DNA of 60,946 nucleotides from Prevotella sp. CAG:1185 (GCA_000436695.1 HF992574.1:1-60946); one strand, 5' to 3'; counted from the stretch's first letter, positions 1 through 8,913 are shown. Notes: generated by a model not told the origin, from the letters alone. Translations and numbers: made by a program.

Positions 1-20
1 AAAGACCGATTAGCCAACTT

Positions 21-158
21 TTATTGGACAGTAGTGATGCCACAAATACCTTGCTCGTTCATCCTGGCTGCAAATTGGGCATATTTTTGCGGATGAGCTT
101 CAAGCCATACCTGCACTTCATCTTTATCCTTCATAGACACTTTATCGTTTTTACTCAC
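21..158 (-). CDS. small hypothetical protein, 45 aa
   Basis: A short open frame lies downstream of the integrase on the same strand. It opens with GTG at 158 (an ATG is available at 134) and stops with TAA at 21-23. The product is charged at its N-terminus (MSKNDKVSMKDKDEVQ) and ends GICGITTVQ. I recognise no family. There is no clear ribosome-binding site and the gap to the integrase stop is about 150 bp, so this may be a cargo or accessory gene of the integrated element or a chance frame. Confidence 0.3.
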   Translation of the reverse strand: MSKNDKVSMKDKDEVQVWLEAHPQKYAQFAARMNEQGICGITTVQ

Positions 159-306
159 TATTATATTGAATGTTTGAAAAGGACAAAAATAAAGGCATTT
201 TGATGCGCAAAAGAAATGCGCAACACTATTTTACAAAACAACCTCAATCCGAAACATTAGTATGTGCAAAATTTGCACATCTGCTATTATATTTGAAGCA
301 TATTTT

Positions 307-1743
307 TCAAAACACGTCCACTCTTGTTTGGTTGGTTATGGCATCAATTTCGTCTGCGATTTCGTCTGATGAGAGCTTGATGTAGTCCATGAATGTCTTT
401 TGTGTCTTATGTCCACTCACGTGCATCATCTGTAAAATGGTGTATTTGTGTGTAAGATACATATTGGTTATACCGCTGCGGCGTGCCGTATGTGTGGTGA
501 CACAATTGTAGCGAGGCATCATCACCTCTCCCTTGCTGTTACGTTCCACTGTGATTTTCCCATCATCTACCTGCTTCTTTTGCTTCATGGTCAACTTGGT
601 CCGAACCTTCACAGCCAATGATGGCACGGTTTGGGATAACTCTTTAAGGATTTCCTTGATGTATCGGTTGAGAATAACGTCAACCACGGAAGGCAGATTA
701 TAGTTGTATTTCTCACAGATGGCTTGCAGATTAGGATTCATGATAGGGATTTTCACCTCCGTATGCGTTTTCTGCTGTACAAGCCGGATTATGGGTGTAC
801 CCTTGGCTGTAGTAGTGAAACAGTCAGGAGAAATGTTGTTATAATCACTCACACGCTGGCAAGTGTAACACCCCACCAGAAAAATGTCACGCACTTGTTC
901 CTGTAATCCTGTTAACGGCATTTCATACAACGCTTGAAGCTCTGCTGATGTCAGATATATCTCGGCAGCCTTGTCTTTCTCGTCTATTTTCTTTTTTGAG
1001 AAACATTGAGTGGCACGGTTATTATCGTGTATGCCATCGGTATAGGCATAGCCGACAAGTGCCCGGAGTGTAACCAAATACTTGTTTTGTGCAGTAATCA
1101 TGTAATGGCGCTTTTCCATATAGGCAAGGAATTTGGCCGCAAATTCACGGTTCACCATTCCCCATGTATATTGGTGCTTCTTGTCGAAGTCGTCGTATAA
1201 TCTCATGAAACTGTGCCAAGACTTGACTGTTCCCGCTGAATACCTGTTATTCTTATTCAAGCGTTTTCCCGATTTAATGTCGGCGCAGAACCGTGAAAGG
1301 TAATTCCATATCTTGGCCTTCTCTGCCTCGATGCCTTCCTGAATGAGCCGTTCCTGTTCTTGACGGATACGTTCTTCTTCCAGTCTCGCTTTCTCTTCTA
1401 CCTCTTTTTGTGCCCGTTGGATTTCATATTTGTTCGGGTCAGATATAGCCAATATTTCCGACTTGATATGCTGCCTGTCAAATTGAGGTGCGGACATTTC
1501 ACGCTCCAACATCACTTCTATCCTGCCCAGCTTGTCATGCAACTTGGGATTTTGTTTGCGATGGCGTGCCAAAGAGTCTTCATCGGCAACGGCTGCTTTC
1601 CATTCGGCCACACCGACCTGAATATGTGTGGTAAACTGCACGTCAATCTTTCTGCCCGGAGCCTGCACCCTTATAAAAAGGGTGGCCTTTTCTTTGTTCT
1701 CGTCCTTTTTGAGGATATAGAATCTGGAAAGCGTTTTTGCCAT
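307..1743 (-). CDS. tyrosine-type site-specific recombinase (integrase)
   Basis: A 478-aa phage/transposon-type integrase that would catalyse integration and excision of a mobile element. The N-terminal ~100 residues resemble the arm-binding domain of Bacteroidetes integrases. Residues ~100-150 are a very charged E/K/R/Q-rich stretch predicted to be a coiled coil, longer than usual. A SAM-like core-binding domain follows (~155-260), then the catalytic domain. Visible catalytic residues are Arg297 (in CQRVSDY), His418-x-x-Arg421 (in HTARRSG), a His in VSGHKT near 444, and the nucleophile Tyr454 (in MDYIKLSS). All are present, so the enzyme looks intact. It sits next to a palindrome at 1933-1942, and no other element genes lie to its right. 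The element therefore probably extends left beyond the window; this is inference. Confidence 0.93.
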   Translation of the reverse strand: MAKTLSRFYILKKDENKEKATLFIRVQAPGRKIDVQFTTHIQVGVAEWKAAVADEDSLARHRKQNPKLHDKLGRIEVMLEREMSAPQFDRQHIKSEILAISDPNKYEIQRAQKEVEEKARLEEERIRQEQERLIQEGIEAEKAKIWNYLSRFCADIKSGKRLNKNNRYSAGTVKSWHSFMRLYDDFDKKHQYTWGMVNREFAAKFLAYMEKRHYMITAQNKYLVTLRALVGYAYTDGIHDNNRATQCFSKKKIDEKDKAAEIYLTSAELQALYEMPLTGLQEQVRDIFLVGCYTCQRVSDYNNISPDCFTTTAKGTPIIRLVQQKTHTEVKIPIMNPNLQAICEKYNYNLPSVVDVILNRYIKEILKELSQTVPSLAVKVRTKLTMKQKKQVDDGKITVERNSKGEVMMPRYNCVTTHTARRSGITNMYLTHKYTILQMMHVSGHKTQKTFMDYIKLSSDEIADEIDAITNQTRVDVF

Positions 1744-1932
1744 AACTCAATCGTTTAATAATGGATAATGTTACGGCTGCAAAGTTACTATGTTTTTTCA
1801 AAAGTTACCTATAAAACTTGTATCGGATTAAATCATACTGCATTTAATCAAATTGAAAATACTTGATATACAGTATGTTCACAACTAAACAAATGAAATC
1901 CGTTTGACTGAAATTTAACTTTAATAGTACTG

Positions 1933-1942
1933 GTGGTACCAC
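1933..1942. other. perfect 10-bp palindrome in integrase upstream region
   Basis: GTGGTACCAC is its own reverse complement and lies about 190 bp upstream of the integrase start, in the otherwise empty 1744-2037 gap. An integrase often lies beside its attachment site, so this could be part of an att core or an Xis/repressor site. The second end of the element is not in the window, so no direct repeat can be shown. Confidence 0.2.
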
Positions 1943-1953
1943 ACTCAACAAAC

Positions 1954-1986
1954 AAAATCCTGATTTCGTTTTGAAATCAGGATTTT
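1954..1986 (-). terminator. bidirectional intrinsic terminator hairpin
   Basis: A 14-bp perfect inverted repeat (AAAATCCTGATTTC at 1954-1967 against 1973-1986) with a 5-nt loop, flanked by T-rich sequence on both sides. It lies 52 bp past the stop of the minus-strand outer-membrane protein gene at 2038, which is the natural gene for it to terminate. It would also stop plus-strand read-through toward the same gene. Confidence 0.75.
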
Positions 1987-2037
1987 TTGTTTTTATCCCA
2001 CACAAGCAAAGAATTGATAACACAATACCCCACCCAA

Positions 2038-4596
2038 TTAGAAGTTAAAGGATATCCTTGCCATTACCGACCTTGGTCTCAACTGCATGACCTGATAACG
2101 GCATACGGTTGTATTTATGGTTTGCCTGCTGCATGTGTTGTTGCCAAAGATATTATTAAGCGAAAGGCCTATTTCATAAGTCTTGCGCCTGTATGACACG
2201 GAGATGTCTGAGAAATAATTGAACGACACGCTCTTGTCATTGCTGTGATAAATCTCGTTGTCCCATTCTATTTGCCAATAACCGGGCATCAAAAAAGCCT
2301 TTATGCCATGGTTGAACGAATTTAAAGTCGGCATTAAGTGTTCACCGTTACTTTTGTTTTTCAAACCTGACATTGTATAACTTGAATACGCTTCAAACGA
2401 TAGCCATTCTGCCGGCTGCAAGGAAATGTCTGCCGAAACAACAAGGTTGTCCATCTTAAACGGAGTAACTACATCAGACACCAACAAATCGTAATCGCTG
2501 CCTGCATAATATGCCGTAACTCCAATATTCAGCCTTGACCAGCGGAACGACTGCGCCAAACGTGCAAAGACACTCAGAATATGCGAGTCTGACGTCTTGT
2601 CCGTCGCATAACTCTTATAGACATCGCCAACCATCTCACTTGAATAAAGAATATTGTCGAACATGTTGTTCCACGCAACTGAAAGTGTGGCAAACTGTCC
2701 TTTTATTGTATTTTTATAACTTACCTGTCCGTTCAACACGTGCGACATGGTCTTGCTTAATCTTCCGGCGCCCTGTCTCATGGTTATATAATCTGTGAAA
2801 ATTGGCAAACTGCCTGAGAACGAAACGTCGAGAGGATTATATGAATAAGAATACGATGCCGAGAAGTCCCAACGAGCCGTAGGACTGAAACTTGCTTTCA
2901 GACTTGGCTCTAACAGAAAATCGTTGCGTGTGTCGCTGTTTAATCTGCGCAAGAGCCACACCAAAGGCACACTTGCCGTTAACTTGAATGAGCCAAGAGA
3001 ATAATTCGCCTGCGGAGTAAGACGTGTATCTGATTCGTCATACTTGTCCTTGCCGTCTATCATTGTATTATTTATTGATAGCTGCTGCGACTTTCCGTTT
3101 GTCGAGAGAGTATATCTGAAATTAAACCGACCTGCCCTATGACTGAAATATGTCTCAGCGCCCCAATAAAACGACTGCATGCCGAGTCTCTCCATAGTGC
3201 TGTCTGACAACAAAAGACTGCCGGGCAGATTGTTATAAGAGAAATATGCGCTCAGCGAAAACAGACGCTTGTTCTTCAGCCGTTTGCTCATCGTGAACGA
3301 GTCTTGAACATACTGTTTGCGCGGTTTCACGTTTTCATACATTTCCATGCCGTTAAGCATCGTCGTGGCGGTGCTTCTGTTAAAGTCGGCATATCCTTTC
3401 AGCGTGTTCACAAGATAAATGTCATCACGATTTTTCTCATACTTCAGCTCGGCCGAAATCTCACTTGTATGCTGGGCGGCGTCCACATCCTCTACAATGG
3501 CATTTCCGCCTGCCAGGTCTGTATATACGGTCTGCGTGGTCTGACTCTGCGTGGTTTTATCCAGCAATCCGCTTACCTGCAGGCGCAGGTCGTCGCCCTT
3601 GCTGGTTTTGAACAGCCAGTTTGTGGCCAGCAGGTTAGAATTGTTGAATGTTGTGCGCATCTGATCAAGCGAAGGCGCAGGCATGGTTATTCCGCCAAGT
3701 GTGCTGTTCTCAACAGGAGCGTCGTTCCCAACGGTCTGTCTGTCGTGCACCTCCTTCATCACATCCTTTCCCGTATTGTTATATTTATACATCGAGATAC
3801 TCTGCATCTTGCGCGAAAACATCATAGCCATGATACGGCTGTCGCCCAATGCGCCGGCTCCTCCCTGTGCCTTGGTTCCGGCTCCTATGTCGGCCAGTCC
3901 CTGCCATACGTTGCGCGCATCGTCGGTCAGCACGATGTTAAGCGCAGCCTGATCCGAGAAGGTTACGTCGCGCAGCAACTTCACCGGCTGATGCCGTTCA
4001 TACACCTGAACGCTCTTCACCTTGTCTGCCGAGATGTTTTCTGAGGCCTGCGAATATTTCGAGCCAAGCAAATCAAGTCCCTCGATATAGAACTTGTTAA
4101 TACGTTTTCCCTGATACGTTATTGTTCCGTCCTCACCTACCTGCAGTCCGGGCATTTTCTTTATAACGTCGGCTATAGAGCGGTCTTGCTTTTGCTTAAA
4201 GCTTTTCACAAGAAAGCTAAGCGTGTCGCCACGCTGTGTCACCCTCGGCGCTCTAACCTTAACCTCTTTTATCATCACCGACTTCTCGTGCAACACAACA
4301 GTCTGTCCCTGACGAAAGTCTTTTATCCTGATTGTGTCGCGCGCATATCCTACATAAGAAAACATCATGCTTACGGCACGCTTTCCGCCATTGTCTTTCT
4401 CGCTGATAGCAAAACTTCCGTCGCCGGCTGTACGGGTGAAGCTAAGTGTAGTACGTCCGCCGTCAGCCAGCAAAACCACACTCGCCGAACGTAGCGGTTT
4501 ACCATTTTCATTCACCACCTTACCCTTATATGTCTGGGCCGTCGCGGTGAGCGCAGCTATGAATGACAATATCGCAGCTAAAAATGTTTTCACCAT
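2038..4596 (-). CDS. TonB-dependent receptor-like outer-membrane beta-barrel protein, GLPGLI-associated
   Basis: An 852-aa protein with a signal peptide ending near ALTATAQ (residue ~21). A carboxypeptidase-regulatory-like domain covers ~22-110 (TYKGKVVNENGKP..., FSYVGYARDTI). A plug-like region follows at ~120-230, with the usual KKMPGLQV and INKFYIEGLDLLG motifs. The rest is a beta-barrel ending in Phe (ARISFNF), the typical C-terminal signature for Bam-mediated insertion. It is not a SusC: it has no SusD partner and is shorter. It starts 6 bp after the GLPGLI gene stop, so the two are one transcript. This pairing is common in Bacteroidetes; the substrate is unknown. Its C-terminus has a decayed homologue at 10539-10670. 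Confidence 0.85.
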   Translation of the reverse strand: MVKTFLAAILSFIAALTATAQTYKGKVVNENGKPLRSASVVLLADGGRTTLSFTRTAGDGSFAISEKDNGGKRAVSMMFSYVGYARDTIRIKDFRQGQTVVLHEKSVMIKEVKVRAPRVTQRGDTLSFLVKSFKQKQDRSIADVIKKMPGLQVGEDGTITYQGKRINKFYIEGLDLLGSKYSQASENISADKVKSVQVYERHQPVKLLRDVTFSDQAALNIVLTDDARNVWQGLADIGAGTKAQGGAGALGDSRIMAMMFSRKMQSISMYKYNNTGKDVMKEVHDRQTVGNDAPVENSTLGGITMPAPSLDQMRTTFNNSNLLATNWLFKTSKGDDLRLQVSGLLDKTTQSQTTQTVYTDLAGGNAIVEDVDAAQHTSEISAELKYEKNRDDIYLVNTLKGYADFNRSTATTMLNGMEMYENVKPRKQYVQDSFTMSKRLKNKRLFSLSAYFSYNNLPGSLLLSDSTMERLGMQSFYWGAETYFSHRAGRFNFRYTLSTNGKSQQLSINNTMIDGKDKYDESDTRLTPQANYSLGSFKLTASVPLVWLLRRLNSDTRNDFLLEPSLKASFSPTARWDFSASYSYSYNPLDVSFSGSLPIFTDYITMRQGAGRLSKTMSHVLNGQVSYKNTIKGQFATLSVAWNNMFDNILYSSEMVGDVYKSYATDKTSDSHILSVFARLAQSFRWSRLNIGVTAYYAGSDYDLLVSDVVTPFKMDNLVVSADISLQPAEWLSFEAYSSYTMSGLKNKSNGEHLMPTLNSFNHGIKAFLMPGYWQIEWDNEIYHSNDKSVSFNYFSDISVSYRRKTYEIGLSLNNIFGNNTCSRQTINTTVCRYQVMQLRPRSVMARISFNF

Positions 4597-4602
4597 TATT
4601 TA

Positions 4603-5409
4603 TTATTTATAAAATTCCATCAGACACGGTGTGAACGACTTTTCGTGTTCTCCCATCGGGACAGACACCCCGATGGACTTACGCAAAATCCAATTACTGC
4701 CTTTCTCACAATAAGCACAGAAATCATCCTGAAGCTGCTTGGGCGTGCAACGCTCATATTTCTTAGCGTTGATGAACGACATGGGATAATCGCATTTCTC
4801 TATTCCTGCAAAACTGAAACTGTAGATGCCTTCGCTTTCTGAAGCCGCAAGGATAAGACCGGGCAGTCCGCAGAGTTTCCAAGGGCCATCGCTGTAAGGC
4901 AAATCCAGTGTGTACCATGCCGTCCATTTTCGCCCGCGCAATTCGCATACGGCTTTCTTACAGGCATATCCGCCTATCACTGAGTCGCCTTCGGCCAAAT
5001 CCCATTTCATTGCAGGCATATCCTCTTCATACAGATAAGGAAAATTAAATAAGATGTAAGTGTATGTCAGTTTTCCTACCGTAGGATAATTCTTGAAAAC
5101 CTGATAATCGTCACCACCCTTCGGACCATTTTCGCCATACAGTTGCGATGTCACTTGCATATCGCTAAATCCGGCATTTCTCAAAGAATCTGCAATATGC
5201 TTAAACTCATAATCATAAATGCTGTAATACTTTGAACATTCGTTTCCAACCTCAAGCGCCTGTAAGTCTTGCTCAATCTTACTTTCTTGCTTAGTTTTAA
5301 ATGTGGCGTTATACGTTACCTTAAATATAACGCTGTCCGTCGGCTCTTTTCCCTTTGTCTGCAACATACCGACGAACAATAATAACAACAGTATCTTCAA
5401 ATATTTCAT
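4603..5409 (-). CDS. GLPGLI family protein
   Basis: A 268-aa protein with an N-terminal hydrophobic signal (LKILLLLLFVGMLQ) and the diagnostic GLPGLI hexapeptide at residues 181-186, within WKLCGLPGLILAA. The family is exported, restricted to Bacteroidetes, and of unknown function. It is nearly always next to a TonB-type outer-membrane protein, as here (6-bp gap). A conserved-looking segment around CKKAVCELRGRKWTAWYT precedes the hexapeptide, as expected for the family. A periplasmic role supporting the partner barrel is inferred from context only. Confidence 0.9.
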   Translation of the reverse strand: MKYLKILLLLLFVGMLQTKGKEPTDSVIFKVTYNATFKTKQESKIEQDLQALEVGNECSKYYSIYDYEFKHIADSLRNAGFSDMQVTSQLYGENGPKGGDDYQVFKNYPTVGKLTYTYILFNFPYLYEEDMPAMKWDLAEGDSVIGGYACKKAVCELRGRKWTAWYTLDLPYSDGPWKLCGLPGLILAASESEGIYSFSFAGIEKCDYPMSFINAKKYERCTPKQLQDDFCAYCEKGSNWILRKSIGVSVPMGEHEKSFTPCLMEFYK

Positions 5410-6147
5410 AAGTCAAAAAAATTAATCTTAACAACATCGTATCATGACATAAACATTTACGTCATGAAAAAATCTATTCTATTATGCTTTTGTCAAAAGG
5501 CCGCGCAATTTTCTAACGTTACAACATTGCAATCTCTGTCTTCTGACATCCGGCCTTTACATCTACCTTACACGAAAGTTCTTATAAATATAAGATCTGC
5601 CGCTCTTAGGCAAACCGTCTCTACACCGCTGATTTATTTTTACAGCCGGCATATTTAACTATAAAATTAAGTTAAATCGGATTAAGAGCTTCGAGCATCA
5701 ATTCTTCTCATATCCCCAAAAGTTACATTAAGCAATGCAAATATAAGTTTTTTTTCCTATTTGCCAAATAATAGCGGTAATATTCATTAAATTAACACTA
5801 CATCTGCTTATTATTTAACACTTTCCATGTTATCTCATAGCATTAAATATGCTCAATTTTCGCAATAGCATTGTCTTTCTAAAGGTAAACATTTTTTACT
5901 ACACAAAATTTACATTTGAATATTTAGCCAAACATTTCTGCATAACCATCCTATCTTAACTCATACATAATTTTAAACATTCAGCTGATTACAGTTTGCC
6001 ATACAAACAATAATATTTTTTTGGAAATTGCAATTTCTTCTTTTCCTAGCATAAAAGCATATTTGCTGTGAAAGACCAACAAGATATATCATCTTAGCAT
6101 AAGCGCAACCACACCATCATACGGCAGAAATTACATGCCTTGCCGCC
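5410..6147. other. intergenic region between divergent GLPGLI and Fic genes
   Basis: About 740 bp without a convincing gene. The right two thirds are AT-rich and empty. The segment 5464-5660 is more GC-balanced. It has short frames on both strands, including a 64-codon plus frame and a 29-codon minus frame starting MPAVKINQRC, but none has a good ribosome site or a family I recognise. If the minus-strand promoter at 5738-5745 is real, this segment is a ~320-nt leader of the GLPGLI transcript. Confidence 0.4.
5738..5745 (-). promoter_or_regulatory. putative Bacteroidetes -7 box for the GLPGLI/TonB operon
   Basis: On the minus strand this reads TATATTTG, an exact match to TAnnTTTG. It would start transcription near 5732 and leave a leader of about 320 nt before the GLPGLI start at 5409. 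No clear -33 box was identified. Confidence 0.35.
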
Positions 6148-6194
6148 TTTTGCGGACAATAAGCCGCAAAATATGCGGTTAATTGTCCGCAAAA
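6148..6194. promoter_or_regulatory. nested 47-bp palindromic operator upstream of fic
   Basis: Outer arms are a perfect 13-bp inverted repeat (TTTTGCGGACAAT at 6148-6160 and ATTGTCCGCAAAA at 6182-6194). An inner CCGCA/TGCGG pair sits inside. Read another way, it is two copies of TGCGG-N8-CCGCA placed back to back in inverted order. It ends 3 bp before the -7 box at 6198 and covers the -33 region, where a repressor would block RNA polymerase. The likeliest regulator is the winged-helix C-terminus of the adjacent Fic protein (autoregulation), which is inference. Confidence 0.7.
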
Positions 6195-6197
6195 CTG

Positions 6198-6205
6198 TAT
6201 ATTTG
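6198..6205 (+). promoter_or_regulatory. -7 promoter box of the fic gene
   Basis: TATATTTG matches TAnnTTTG exactly and is followed by C. Transcription would begin about 7 bp downstream, near 6212, leaving a leader of only ~12 nt before the ATG at 6224. Its position rules out the longer frame that opens with TTG at 6140. Confidence 0.6.
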
Positions 6206-6223
6206 CAAAAAACAATTCTGCCT

Positions 6224-7348
6224 ATGTATATATATGAACATAAAGAATGGCCCCACTTTTCGTGGAACAAAGAACGTGTTGGCGAGGAACTAAACAAAGT
6301 ACACAAGGCCGTGGGCTATCTAATGGGGCGTCTCAGCGTAATAGGCTTTAACGACAAGATGTCCGCCGTGGTGGAATCAATCTCCCATGACATCATTGCA
6401 TCATCAGAAATTGAAGGAGTGGAATTGAACAGCGAGCAGGTGCGCTCATCGGTAGCCCGCAAACTTGGAGTACAAATACAGAATCCTACAGAATCTTCCC
6501 GCTATATAGACGGAGTAGTGGAAATGGCGCTTGATGCGACCGTTAATTTCAACAAACCTCTAACCAACGAAAGACTCTTCGGCTGGCATAACTGCCTGTT
6601 TCCGACAGGCTGGAGTGGCCCTACGAAAATAGACGTGGCAAAATATCGAAGCGGAGAAATGAAAGTTATATCAGGAATGTTCGGCCGTGAAAAGGTGCAT
6701 TATGTAGCACCTGCTCCTGAAAGAATAGGCGAAGAAATGAATAGGTTTCTAGACTGGTTCAATTCAGATACCCATAACGGCTATGTAAAATCGGCAATAG
6801 CCCATTTATGGTTTGTCTGCATCCATCCCTTCGATGACGGAAACGGACGAATCGGGCGAGCCATCGCTGATATGGCACTTTCACAGGCAGAAAACTCAAA
6901 AATGCGTTTTTTCAGTATATCGCATCAAATCAACAAAGACAAAAAACAATATTATGACATATTGGAGGAAACGCAAAAAGGAGACTGTGATATTACAGAA
7001 TGGATTGTCCGGTATCTTGACTGCCTGCTACGTTCTGTCGAGCAATCTGATGAAACGTTGTCGAAGGTGCTAAATAAGGCAATATTTTGGCAAAACCATG
7101 CCGAAACTATTCTGTCTGAAAGACAACGTGAAGTTCTTAATATGTATTTAGACGGTTACCCCGGCAAACTGACAGCCAAGAATTGGGCAAAGCGTGTAAA
7201 GGTATCGCCTGATACGGCAGCACGCGATATTAAAGATTTGATAGAGAAAGGCATTCTGATTCCACAGCAGGGCCGTGTTCGCGACGTATTTTATGGAATA
7301 CGGTGCAGCGACTCTATACTTGTCATCCCTATGCCTGAAGATTTATGA
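6224..7348 (+). CDS. Fic family protein with N-terminal DUF4172 and C-terminal winged helix
   Basis: A 374-aa protein predicted to transfer AMP (or another nucleotide moiety) from a nucleotide to a hydroxyl side chain of a target protein. The N-terminal ~60 residues (MYIYEHKEWPHFSW...) fit DUF4172. The class II inhibitory motif S-x3-E-G is at residues 60-65 (SSEIEG), so activity is probably self-inhibited until released. The Fic motif HPFDDGNGRIGR is complete at residues 201-212, with catalytic His201. The last ~80 residues form a helix-turn-helix/winged-helix domain (KNWAKRVKVSPDTAARDIKDL). The start at 6224 is chosen because the only upstream alternative is TTG and lies before the promoter. 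It is monocistronic, and no separate antitoxin gene is seen. Confidence 0.92.
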   Translation: MYIYEHKEWPHFSWNKERVGEELNKVHKAVGYLMGRLSVIGFNDKMSAVVESISHDIIASSEIEGVELNSEQVRSSVARKLGVQIQNPTESSRYIDGVVEMALDATVNFNKPLTNERLFGWHNCLFPTGWSGPTKIDVAKYRSGEMKVISGMFGREKVHYVAPAPERIGEEMNRFLDWFNSDTHNGYVKSAIAHLWFVCIHPFDDGNGRIGRAIADMALSQAENSKMRFFSISHQINKDKKQYYDILEETQKGDCDITEWIVRYLDCLLRSVEQSDETLSKVLNKAIFWQNHAETILSERQREVLNMYLDGYPGKLTAKNWAKRVKVSPDTAARDIKDLIEKGILIPQQGRVRDVFYGIRCSDSILVIPMPEDL

Positions 7349-7819
7349 TTATTTCATTACTCTTCAGATAATACCACAATAAATATACTTGACATTTAAT
7401 ATTGGCACTGCAGCCAAAAGGAATTTCTCAAAGCAGCAATTATTAATACTCAATTAGTTACAATATTAATATAATTTTTCGATCAGAAATCGTAACTTAG
7501 CATGAAGGTATAAACAGTCAATTCAACAAACTATTAACAAAGGAAAAACAATATTTGCACAGGTTATGTCTATTGTAAACACACATATCAAAAAAACTTT
7601 TTAATCAAGACATATTCATAGCTAATGGTCCTAAGCAGATTATGCTGTGGTATTTTTTTCGGACAGCAGTGAATATAGTACATAATAGCGTTTTAATTGA
7701 TTAATTTGCTTATTTGAAATAATAATATGCAGTTTTTTTTAATAATTAATTCTGAAATATATAAATTTATTTGCATATTCGAATAATAAATCTTATCTTC
7801 ACAAAAAATTTCAATAAAA
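7349..7819. other. AT-rich intergenic region, no gene seen
   Basis: About 470 bp of very AT-rich DNA after fic. I see no open frame with coding character, no strong hairpin after the fic stop, and no clear promoter. It probably contains the promoter for the 8053-9600 pair, but no exact TAnnTTTG box was found. Confidence 0.4.
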
Positions 7820-8066
7820 TTGATTTCTATACCTATAGATGAAACGAAAAAATATTATCGCCACTTCAAAGGTGGTAAGTACATTATTCAGACAGAAGGT
7901 ATGGATAGTGAATAGTTGATTCCGTGATTATCTATCAAGCACTCTATGGTGAACATAAAGTGTGAGTACGTCCAAAAAAACGTTCTATGGAACAGTTGTA
8001 ATAGATGGAGTTGAAATTTCACGATTCAAGGAAATAACTGAAGAAGAAGCTTATGGAAAGGACTGA
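7820..8066 (+). pseudogene. DUF1653 protein, degraded
   Basis: Joined frames give ISIPIDETKKYYRHFKGGKY, then VIYQALYGEHKV, then VRPKKTFYGTVV and ISRFKEITEEEA. These are the signature blocks of the small DUF1653 family (YRHFKG, YxALYGE, WVRP, F, RF). The reading frame is broken three times: a TAG after GMDSE (near 7911), a one-base frame change near 7924, and a TGA where the family's Trp of WVRP is expected (near 7962). The only upstream start is TTG at 7820. The final 14 bp overlap the start of the next gene in another frame. This is a clear relic. Confidence 0.75.
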
Positions 8067-8901
8067 TAACATAAAATTTTATCTGCAAAAAAAACATCTT
8101 GGTGGCATAAATAATCAAAAAGGTGGTTTGTTTGAAGATTACTACGCCGTATATCAAATAGTCTCGTATATTCCAAAATACAAAAATTCGTTCGATAATG
8201 TAAAATTTCAAACTCAGTTGGAGGATACTTTTGTAGATGATATGTTAATTTCCAATAGTGAACAAAATATATACCATCAGTTAAAAAACACGCAGTCTTT
8301 GTCGTGGGGTAAAGTAGATAAGCAAGGTGATATTGCGTTTGATTTTGCACATCAGATTGAAGACTGTGAAGAAAGAGGAGAAAAATTTGCATTGAAATTA
8401 GTCTATTCACTAAAGGATAGTAAAGTAGACGAACAAATGCCAAAAGAGATAAAGGAACAAACATTAACCGAATATTTTGATTATTCAGCTGACTTAAATA
8501 GTCTTATAATAAAAAACGAACCATTAAAACAAGTATTAAGGAGCATTACTCCAAATGGAGAAAAAACTCCAACTGATGATTTAGCGAACATTGCCTATGT
8601 ATTTCTTGGGGTTTGGAAGGGATGTAATTCAAAAGACAAAATATCGTTGGCATACATAATTAATAAAGCTGAAAACTTCAAACATGTAAATTTGAATATT
8701 TACTCCGATGTAAATATAAACGAACAATGCAAACAAATACTAGATGCTATTGATGGTCTTGACTACCATATAAGCGGAAGAATGTTTTATTGGAACATTG
8801 GTCGTATGAATGGCAATTGCCCTTGGCCTGATGAGATTGAAACAGAAATAATAAATCAACATCCAAAAGACAAATGGGAACTGATTTCTTTATTATCATA
8901 A
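8053..8901 (+). CDS. putative Cap4/DUF4297-like nuclease-fold protein
   Basis: A 282-aa cytoplasmic protein with no signal peptide or membrane segment. Residues ~17-80 resemble the restriction-endonuclease-like N-terminal domain of DUF4297/Cap4 effectors. There is a glycine-rich entry followed by LFEDYYAVYQIV, then QLED (Glu57), VDDML (Asp62/63) and HQLK (Gln76-x-Lys78), which fits an E-D-QxK active site. The C-terminal ~180 residues are helical, with no recognised sensor domain. The gene is AT-rich like its surroundings. It starts inside the tail of the DUF1653 relic, and its stop is 12 bp from the next gene, so the two form an operon. The nuclease assignment comes from motif reading only; a non-catalytic relative is possible. 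Confidence 0.55.
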   Translation: MERTDNIKFYLQKKHLGGINNQKGGLFEDYYAVYQIVSYIPKYKNSFDNVKFQTQLEDTFVDDMLISNSEQNIYHQLKNTQSLSWGKVDKQGDIAFDFAHQIEDCEERGEKFALKLVYSLKDSKVDEQMPKEIKEQTLTEYFDYSADLNSLIIKNEPLKQVLRSITPNGEKTPTDDLANIAYVFLGVWKGCNSKDKISLAYIINKAENFKHVNLNIYSDVNINEQCKQILDAIDGLDYHISGRMFYWNIGRMNGNCPWPDEIETEIINQHPKDKWELISLLS

Positions 8902-8913
8902 AAAGATTGTATT

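Noticed and set aside
3304..4044. 246-codon open frame on the plus strand
   Set aside because: It lies antisense to the outer-membrane protein gene, whose frame has clear domain motifs; the plus frame has the Cys/His/Leu-rich composition of a shadow frame.
5464..5658. 64-codon plus-strand frame starting MKKSILLCFCQ
   Set aside because: The start looks signal-like by chance; the rest has no domain pattern, no promoter box lies just upstream, and the short frame ends without a partner.
6140..6223. N-terminal extension of the Fic protein
   Set aside because: The extension starts with TTG, lies within the palindromic operator and upstream of the promoter box, and precedes the DUF4172 start.
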